Assembly: GCF_963457605.1 (NCBI RefSeq)
Contig: NZ_OY735139.1
Coordinates: forward strand, 3,378,001-3,442,000
Reading direction: 5' to 3'
DNA length: 64,000 nucleotides
Source: an uncultured Gellertiella sp.
GTDB lineage: Bacteria > Pseudomonadota > Alphaproteobacteria > Rhizobiales > Rhizobiaceae
A program made the translations under genes and the position numbers. This document shows positions 59,051 through 64,000 of this stretch, one piece after another. Every line of letters starts with the position of its first letter. Position 1 is the stretch's first letter. The notes beneath the pieces were generated by a model that had not been told where the DNA came from, did no database searches, and worked only from the letters and a program-made list of their open reading frames with translations.

Positions 59051-59300
59051 GCGGGGTGGGCACGGCTCCCGCCCGTCGAAGGCGGCGCGGCGCGCAGGGC
59101 AGCCAGGCGGGACACAATCCATCTGCGCTCTCCCGACAAAATACCCTGCAAAAGGTTGTGTCTGGAATTAACCTGTTGGTAAGGATTTGGATGGCGTATA
59201 TAACAACAATAAGTAGTAATCGGCCAGCTTGATGCGTCCCGCCGTTTTCCCCTGCAATCCTCGATGATCGGGTGGCCGGGCGAGGCAGGAGAACCCGCTG
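59051..59300. other. Gap with AT-rich promoter-like stretch
   Basis: The first half is GC-rich and uninformative. At about 59158-59220 it turns AT-rich (TATATAACAACAATAAGTAG), a plausible promoter for the frame that follows. AGGAGAA at about 59288 is a ribosome binding site. Confidence 0.4.
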
Positions 59301-60110
59301 ATGCCCCATATTTCCAGCCCCGCAGCCGCCCTCAGCCTGCTGCAGCAGGGCTCCCTCCAGCCCGGTGCCGTCCAGCGCAATGCCGCGATGCCATTCTCGA
59401 CATTGTTTCTGGCGCGCGAAAGGCAGCCGCCGTGCCGCAATCCACCGCGACGACCAGCCCGCGCGAGGTCGGGGGCCCGGTGTCGGGCGAGATTTCCCGG
59501 GGGCAGTTGAGCGGCATGGCAGCAGGCGGAAAGATCGCGCTGATGCCGAACCGCGAGGTCGGGGCCATCGGCTCGGTGAATGGCGGCACGCCTGCGGATG
59601 ATGGCGGGGACAATGCCATCCGGTTCGCGACGGGGCTGGTAGTCGAGGTAGAAGCTTTGAACTCCGGGTTCCATTTGCTCAAGGTGCCGACGAGGGAAGA
59701 ATGGAACAAGCAGGTACTTGAAGGTGAACAATACAGCCTTTTCAAAGGTATCGATCCTGTCCAGGCAAGGCAACTTGCAGAAGCCCGCATGAGCGACAAA
59801 GGCTACGAAGCTGCGCTTACCACTTACAATATGCTAAATGAGAGCAAGGTTTCGGCACGAGGCAATGCGGGGCTGGTCCAAGCGGTGTCTCTCCTCCAGG
59901 GCTGGCTCTCCGGCGGCTTTAATGCAGAAACCAAGATCAGCTATGACGTGAAGGGCGAGGCCACCCTTCACGCCTTCGAGTTCTCCTATCGGCGATGGCC
60001 AGAAGATCAGCTATCACGACAATGGCTCGATGAGCGTCACCAAGGCCGATGGCAAGACCGTTGAACTGGAGCTATACACATTACCGAAACGTCTTTCAAA
60101 CAGGCGCATC
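59301..60110 (+). pseudogene. Frameshifted gene for an unrecognised protein
   Basis: A good start (AGGAGAA before ATG 59301) opens MPHISSPAAALSLLQQGSLQ. After about 28 codons the natural continuation (DAILDIVSGARKAAAVPQST) lies in another frame, so a base is missing or added near 59385. That second frame runs through GFHLLKVPTREEWNKQ and GNAGLVQAVSLLQGWLSGGF to EFSYR near 59990. There the likely continuation (GDGQKISYHDNGSMSVTKAD) is back in the first frame. Two offsetting indels therefore break the gene, unless they are sequencing errors. The N-terminus looks like hypothetical proteins seen in rhizobia; no domain is recognised. Confidence 0.6.
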
Positions 60111-60163
60111 GAGGACAGGCCGCATTGTCGGAGAGAAATAGCCTCGATGGCCCCCGGCGGCGT

Positions 60164-60481
60164 TCACCCCTCCATGCATTCCTCGCACAGTGCGGCCTGT
60201 GGTACGGCTTCGAGGCGGGCATGGGAGATCGGGGTGGCGCATCTGGCGCAGGTGCCGTAGGTGCCGGCCTTGATGCGGGCGAGGGCGGCGTCGATGGCGC
60301 GCAATTCGTCCTGGCCGACGGTGCCCATTTCCTGCAGCACCTCGTCGCCCTCGACCTCGATGGCCTGGTCTTCCAGATCGATGTCGGGCGTGCGTTCCAG
60401 ATCCCGTTCGATGCGGCCGAGGCGGGCGTTGAGCTCCTGCCTGCGGTCGAGAAGGCGCTGTTCAAAATGGGCGATATCCAT
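60164..60481 (-). CDS. DksA/TraR-family zinc-finger protein
   Basis: The 105-residue protein starts MDIAHFEQRLLDRRQELNAR, has a coiled-coil region with the conserved acidic stretch DLEDQAIEVEGDEVL, and a C-terminal C4 zinc finger (CARC ... CEEC). DksA/TraR proteins enter the RNA polymerase secondary channel and tune initiation, often with ppGpp. This short form is typical of small DksA-like paralogues. AAAGGA lies eight bases before the ATG at 60481. It follows the UspA-type gene by 61 bp on the same strand, so a stress operon is likely. Confidence 0.9.
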   Translation of the reverse strand: MDIAHFEQRLLDRRQELNARLGRIERDLERTPDIDLEDQAIEVEGDEVLQEMGTVGQDELRAIDAALARIKAGTYGTCARCATPISHARLEAVPQAALCEECMEG

Positions 60482-60542
60482 CAGGGGATCCTTTTTCTGT
60501 CTGGTTCGGTGGCACGGGGCGCGCGGGCGCGGATGCCGGCGG

Positions 60543-60953
60543 TCAGCGATCCACCAGCACCGCGCAACGGGCATGGCGCACGACGCGATCAGCGGTCGAT
60601 CCGATGAAATAATTGGAAAGATCCGGCGTGTGCGAGGCGATAATGACCAGCGGGGCGGAATGTTCCGAGGCGGCGGCAAGGATTTCGCGGGCCGGAGAGC
60701 CGGTGCGCACCTCGACCCGGGCAGCAAGCCCGCATGTCTCCTTCAGCGCCGTCAGCCGGGTGCGGCTTTCCTTCAGCGCCGTCTCGATCATCCCCACCGG
60801 CAGGTCGATGGCGAGATAGCCCGGCAGGTCCTCGACGACATTGAGGAGAATGATGTCTCCCCCGGCATCGATCAGCCGGGCGGCGAGACGCAGGATCTTC
60901 TCGCCCCGCCCGAGATCGGCAAGATCCACCGGCACGATGATTTTCGGATACAT
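60543..60953 (-). CDS. Universal stress protein (UspA family)
   Basis: The 136-residue single Usp domain starts MYPKIIVPVDLADLGRGEKI and ends with the conserved GSTADRVVRHARCAVLV. The glycine-rich ATP-binding motif is degenerate (SHTPDLSNYFIGST lacks the usual G-x-x-G), so ATP binding is uncertain. The ribosome binding site GGGGAGAG precedes the ATG. It is probably co-transcribed with the DksA/TraR-like gene downstream. Confidence 0.9.
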   Translation of the reverse strand: MYPKIIVPVDLADLGRGEKILRLAARLIDAGGDIILLNVVEDLPGYLAIDLPVGMIETALKESRTRLTALKETCGLAARVEVRTGSPAREILAAASEHSAPLVIIASHTPDLSNYFIGSTADRVVRHARCAVLVDR

Positions 60954-61141
60954 GGCAGCTCTCCCCGTTCAGATCACCCGCCCAGCGTCGCCCGGGCGGG
61001 CCGATCCCGCATTGATCAGGATCAAGCCGGGCGGTTCGGCTCGCTGTTCAAGATAAATGAACGGTAAATTTTGAAAATCGCCACTTTAATTGACGATGAT
61101 TATGCCCCATGTTGGGATCACAGGATCAGGAGACCCGCATC

Positions 61142-62011
61142 GTGGCCGCAGAACCAACCTCCAGCTTTGCCTTTTCGCGCCCGGCGCATGTCGGGGAAGC
61201 CACCCTCTTCGTGCAGGATCTGGCCGGTGTCGCCGGGTTTTACCGCGATGTCATCGGGCTCCAGGTGATCGAGCAGTCGCCGAGCGGCGTGGTGATGGGC
61301 ACGGCGGGTCGGCCGCTTCTGCATCTCCTCACCTCTTCAGGCATCCGCGCGGCGCCCGGCCAGGCTTCCGGCCTGTTTCACACCGCCTTCCTGATGCCGG
61401 ACCGGGCAGCGCTCGGCCGCTGGCTGGTGCATGCCGCCCATTGCGGCGTGGCGCTGGAAGGCGCGTCGGACCATCTGGTCAGCGAGGCGATCTATCTTTC
61501 CGATCCCGAAGGCAACGGCATCGAGATCTATGCCGACCGGCCGCACGGGCAATGGACCTATACGCCCGACGGGCTGGTGAAGATGGACACGCTGCCCTTC
61601 GACCTGCAGGCGCTCTATGATGCCACGCCCAAGACCGCATGGCAGGGCATGGAGGATACGGTCGCCATCGGCCATCTCCACCTCAAGGTCGGCAATGTCC
61701 CGGAGGCCGACCGGTTCTTCGAACAGGTGCTGGGGCTGAGGAAAATGGCCGGCTATCCCAGTGCCAGCTTCTATGCGACCGGCGATTACCACCATCATGT
61801 CGCCGCCAATGTGTGGATGAGCAAGGGAGCCGGTGCCCGCAGCGCCGGGATGTCCGGCCTCTCCCGCTACAGCCTCACCTACCGGGACAAGCCGGCGCTG
61901 GAACGGGTGACGACCACGCTCGACCAGCTCGAAATCCCCACCCGCCGCCACACCGACGGCCTGCATTTCAGCGATCCCTGGGGCATGGAGGTGGTGCTGA
62001 AGGCGGCGTGA
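61142..62011 (+). CDS. VOC-family protein, two-domain glyoxalase/extradiol-dioxygenase type
   Basis: The 289-residue protein has two VOC domains. The first (residues about 10-135) has HVGEATLFVQDLAGVAGFYR and NGIEIYADRP. The second (about 170-285) has IGHLHLKVGNVPEADRFFEQ, HHHVAANVW and FSDPWGMEVVL. Histidine and glutamate positions fit a metal site like that of catechol 2,3-dioxygenases, but the substrate is unknown. I prefer the GTG at 61142, with AGGAG upstream; ATG 61109 in frame adds 11 residues with no site. It is divergent from the UspA gene; the short shared region is AT-rich. Confidence 0.87.
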   Translation: MAAEPTSSFAFSRPAHVGEATLFVQDLAGVAGFYRDVIGLQVIEQSPSGVVMGTAGRPLLHLLTSSGIRAAPGQASGLFHTAFLMPDRAALGRWLVHAAHCGVALEGASDHLVSEAIYLSDPEGNGIEIYADRPHGQWTYTPDGLVKMDTLPFDLQALYDATPKTAWQGMEDTVAIGHLHLKVGNVPEADRFFEQVLGLRKMAGYPSASFYATGDYHHHVAANVWMSKGAGARSAGMSGLSRYSLTYRDKPALERVTTTLDQLEIPTRRHTDGLHFSDPWGMEVVLKAA

Positions 62012-62049
62012 TGGCGGGGGGGGGGGGTAATTTGGTCATGGCCCAGTGC

Positions 62050-62205
62050 CGAATGACCCCCACCCCCGCCCCTCCCCACAAGGGGGAGGGAGACCAGTGG
62101 CAAACACCGGCCTATCCACGAGTCGTAAAGGAAGCACAGCTTTTGCTGCCTCCCTCCCCCTCACCCAAACCTGTGGTTTGCGTTGGGGGAGGGGCTGGGG
62201 TGGGT
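62050..62205. repeat. GC-rich inverted-repeat element, copy 1
   Basis: CCCCCACCCCCGCCCCTCCC-CACAAGGGGGAGGGAG at about 62057-62092 is matched in inverse orientation by GTTGGGGGAGGGGCTGGGGT at about 62182-62203, with about 90 bp of different sequence between. A better-preserved copy lies at 63684. Neither contains a gene. Such elements are common between genes in rhizobial genomes. Confidence 0.75.
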
Positions 62206-62294
62206 GTAAGCCACCAGCTAAAGGCGAGAATGTGTCACGCGACCCGCATCACGTTTCTCAACTGATCATCCAAGAATTCTGGCAAGGCTGACGT

Positions 62295-63122
62295 TCAATG
62301 TGTCGCCTTGTCGCCCGTCTGTTCCGCCGCATCCATCAGCCGGACGAAGGTGACGCCGCGGGCCTTGAGTTTGAGGATGCCGGCGGCGATGCCGGTGCCG
62401 GCGGGGCGGTCGGGCTGGTTGATGTGGGCGATGATCACCGCGCCGTCGCGGGCGGTGGCGAGGCGCTTTTCGGCGGTGGCGGCGGTGGCCAGCGCGCCGT
62501 CGTCGCCATTCAGCGAATAGCCCGCCACCCGGTAGCCCATGGTGCCGATCTCTTCCATCGCCGGGGTGTCATAGCGCGCCGTGGCACCGCGAAACCAGTG
62601 CGGCGCGGCAAAGCCGCTGGCGACAAGCGCATCCGCCCCGCCCTTCACCTCCTCGGCCACGGCGGCAGGCGAACCCGCCGCGACAATGCCATAGACCGTT
62701 GCCGGGCGATCCACCGCCGGGACATGCGCCTTGCCGTGGTTTTCCACCTCGAACAGATCGGGATTGGCCTTCAGCAGCGCCACGCTTTGCGGATTGCGCT
62801 TCAGCCAGCGGGCGGTGGCAAAGATCGTTGCGGGAATGCGGTTGTCGATCAGCGTCGAGAGAATCCGGCCATCGGTCTTGCCGCTGCAGGCATCAAAGGT
62901 CAGCGCCACCCGCACCGCTCCCGCATCCCCGGCGGCAAGGTGCAGGTGCGGTTCGACGAGGCCCGGCGTGGTGACGGCCTTCGGCTTCTTCTTCACGACC
63001 GGCACCTGAGGGGCCTGCCCCGCCGCCTCGGGGGCCGGCAAGGGTGCGCCCCCCGCAAGGGCAGGGCCCGTCAGCCCGACTGGAGCGAGGAGGAGGGCAA
63101 GCGTGCAGGCAGCAAGGCGCAT
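62295..63122 (-). CDS. Exported divergent polysaccharide deacetylase (CE4/NodB-like)
   Basis: The 275-residue protein begins with a signal peptide (MRLAACTLALLLAPVGLTGP-ALAGG) and a Pro/Lys linker, then a NodB-type domain. Motif 1 is VALTFDACSG (Asp about 77), where the usual second Asp is replaced by Ala. Motif 2 is ENHGKAHV in place of the H-S/T-x-x-H. Motif 3 is WFRGATARYD and the last motif is VIIAHINQP. Metal ligands are thus partly unusual and activity uncertain. CE4 enzymes remove acetyl groups from cell-wall or exopolysaccharides in the periplasm. It lies 99 bp downstream of the HxlR-type regulator on the same strand. Confidence 0.85.
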   Translation of the reverse strand: MRLAACTLALLLAPVGLTGPALAGGAPLPAPEAAGQAPQVPVVKKKPKAVTTPGLVEPHLHLAAGDAGAVRVALTFDACSGKTDGRILSTLIDNRIPATIFATARWLKRNPQSVALLKANPDLFEVENHGKAHVPAVDRPATVYGIVAAGSPAAVAEEVKGGADALVASGFAAPHWFRGATARYDTPAMEEIGTMGYRVAGYSLNGDDGALATAATAEKRLATARDGAVIIAHINQPDRPAGTGIAAGILKLKARGVTFVRLMDAAEQTGDKATH

Positions 63123-63221
63123 GGGGAGGCCCTTTCAGGGCGTTTCGCAAATCGGGTGTGCCGCCTGATGGCGGGCAATTGTGCCCGGAGCATGGCAGCC
63201 GGGAGGGCAAGCGCGCGCGGC

Positions 63222-63623
63222 CTATTCAGCAGCCGCACCCGGCTCAGGGTCACCGGCGCGGATTTCGCCTGCCTGCCCCTCGCGCTCCGCCTTCAGCTTG
63301 TGGCCGATGCGGGCGATCTCGTTGATGGCCGGCAGCAGTTCCCGGCCAAGCGCCGACAGGCTGTATTCGACCGAAGGCGGCGAGGTCGCCATCACCATGC
63401 GGGTGAGCACGCCCTTGCCTTCGAGATCCTTGAGGCGGCTCGACAGCATTTTTGCCGAAATCGCCGGAATATCGGCCCTCAGCTCGCCGAAGCGGCGCGG
63501 GCCGCCGCCGAGATACCAGATGATGTTCGGCGTCCACGCCCCTCCCAGCAGCCGCATCGTCGCCCCGACAGCACAGGGCGGCATCGGATCCTTCACCTTG
63601 TTCTTGCGCATTTTCAGGGCCAT
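63222..63623 (-). CDS. HxlR-family transcriptional regulator
   Basis: The 133-residue protein has the HxlR winged helix: CAVGATMRLLGGAWTPNIIW, GGGPRRFGELRADIPAISAK, MLSSRLKDLEGKGVLTR, then the wing SVEYSLSALGRELLPAI. HxlR proteins often sense oxidants, aldehydes or aromatic compounds. One cysteine (Cys 17, in PPCAVGATM) is at the position used for sensing in several relatives. The C-terminal tail is charged and short. The start at 63623 is followed by a second possible ATG four codons later. The target may include the deacetylase gene downstream. Confidence 0.9.
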   Translation of the reverse strand: MALKMRKNKVKDPMPPCAVGATMRLLGGAWTPNIIWYLGGGPRRFGELRADIPAISAKMLSSRLKDLEGKGVLTRMVMATSPPSVEYSLSALGRELLPAINEIARIGHKLKAEREGQAGEIRAGDPEPGAAAE

Positions 63624-63683
63624 GGCGGTCAGGTCCGTTGGAGGGATGGGTGTTGCGAAAAAGTTAAGCGTTCATCTGGGAAC

Positions 63684-63826
63684 TTACCCCCACCCCTGCC
63701 CCTCCCCACAAGGGGGAGGGAGATCGCTAACGTCATGCTTCCCTTACAAAAAATGGATGGGTCCACGTTAGCCACTGGCCTCCCTCCCCCTTGTGGGGAG
63801 GGGCAGGGGTGGGGGTAAACCCGAGG
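63684..63826. repeat. GC-rich inverted-repeat element, copy 2 (long dyad)
   Basis: The arms of about 37-40 bp, beginning TTACCCCCACCCCTGCCCCT and ending in the exact complement (AGGGGCAGGGGTGGGGGTAA), are separated by about 62 bp of unrelated sequence. The transcript would form a very stable hairpin. It lies upstream of the HxlR-type gene and is related to the copy at 62050. Confidence 0.85.
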
Positions 63827-63902
63827 CAAGTTCGTAATGGCGACGCAACAAACTCCTGATTCTTCAGGCAATTAACCCGAATGGGAGAAAACCGGTTTCT
63901 TG

Positions 63903-63972
63903 CAGTTTCCGCGGGGTAAACTTTCCAGTTTCCCGGGGGCAAACTTTTCAGTTTCCCCGGGGGCAAACCCAG
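63903..63972. repeat. Tandem 23-24-bp repeat, three copies
   Basis: Three consecutive units begin GTTTCCGCGGGGTAAACTTT, GTTTCCCGGGGGCAAACTTT and GTTTCCCCGGGGGCAAACCC. Each contains a small GGGGYAAAC/GTTTCC inverted core. It lies at the right edge of the window with no gene around it, so its role cannot be judged. Confidence 0.7.
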
Positions 63973-64000
63973 GGGTAACTTGAAAGTGACGGTAACACAA

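Noticed and set aside
57251..59122. A 623-codon minus-strand frame opposite the antiporter
   Set aside because: The plus-strand frame has clear membrane helices and an NAD-binding motif. The antisense product is His/Arg/Gln-rich low complexity, typical of GC-rich shadow frames.
61118..61966. Minus-strand frames opposite the VOC protein
   Set aside because: The plus strand has two clear VOC domains; the antisense frames show no domain and no start signal.

Overview
The window looks like chromosome or megaplasmid DNA of an alphaproteobacterium, most likely Rhizobiaceae or a close Hyphomicrobiales relative. This rests on GC-rich codon use, IS3/IS21/IS66/IS630 elements of rhizobial type, short GC-rich inverted repeats between genes, and housekeeping-type neighbours (oligopeptidase B, MocR regulator, DksA/TraR zinc-finger protein, CPA2 antiporter). 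No tRNA, rRNA or CRISPR array was seen.

Region 1 (1-6.3 kb) is a wrecked RTX calcium-binding gene. An IS3-family element sits in an IS66 remnant, which sits in the RTX reading frame. Further on, an IS630-family element entered the RTX sequence at a TA and was itself interrupted by a complete IS21-family element (istA/istB) with a 9-bp target duplication.

Region 2 (6.4-47.8 kb) is a co-directional array of six intact RTX genes encoding 498, 1054, 491, 8666, 836 and 1584 residues. All consist almost only of glycine/aspartate nonapeptide blocks alternating with a linker of the type DTYVVD...DTV.AS..YTL...VENLTLTG...GTGN. All end in a related C-terminal domain of about 110 residues finishing in a short D-x-hydrophobic-Phe tail, as expected for type I secretion substrates. 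The giant gene (14002-40002) has about 82 modules counted by hand. It contains a recent tandem amplification of a 2,019-bp, six-module unit (about 3.5 copies). The last RTX gene carries a separate 981-bp tandem duplication. No ABC exporter, membrane-fusion or TolC-like gene is present in the window, so the export machinery must lie elsewhere. Two strong intrinsic terminators and a family of composite palindromic repeats punctuate the array.

Region 3 (48-64 kb) is mixed chromosomal content: oligopeptidase B; an AT-rich two-gene islet (an unrecognised 312-aa protein plus a four-helix membrane protein); a two-module membrane protein resembling DUF3592; an ArsR/SRPBCC pair; a divergent EamA exporter/MocR regulator pair; a CPA2 cation/proton antiporter with an NAD-binding domain; a frameshifted pseudogene; DksA/TraR-like and UspA proteins; a two-domain VOC protein; a NodB-type deacetylase; and an HxlR regulator. 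Several short GC-rich inverted repeats lie between them.

The most unusual features are the 26-kb RTX gene with its young internal amplification, the paralogue array without any recognisable effector domain, the modular palindromic element bracketing the main RTX genes, and the AT-rich two-gene cassette that could be an uncharacterised membrane-associated system.
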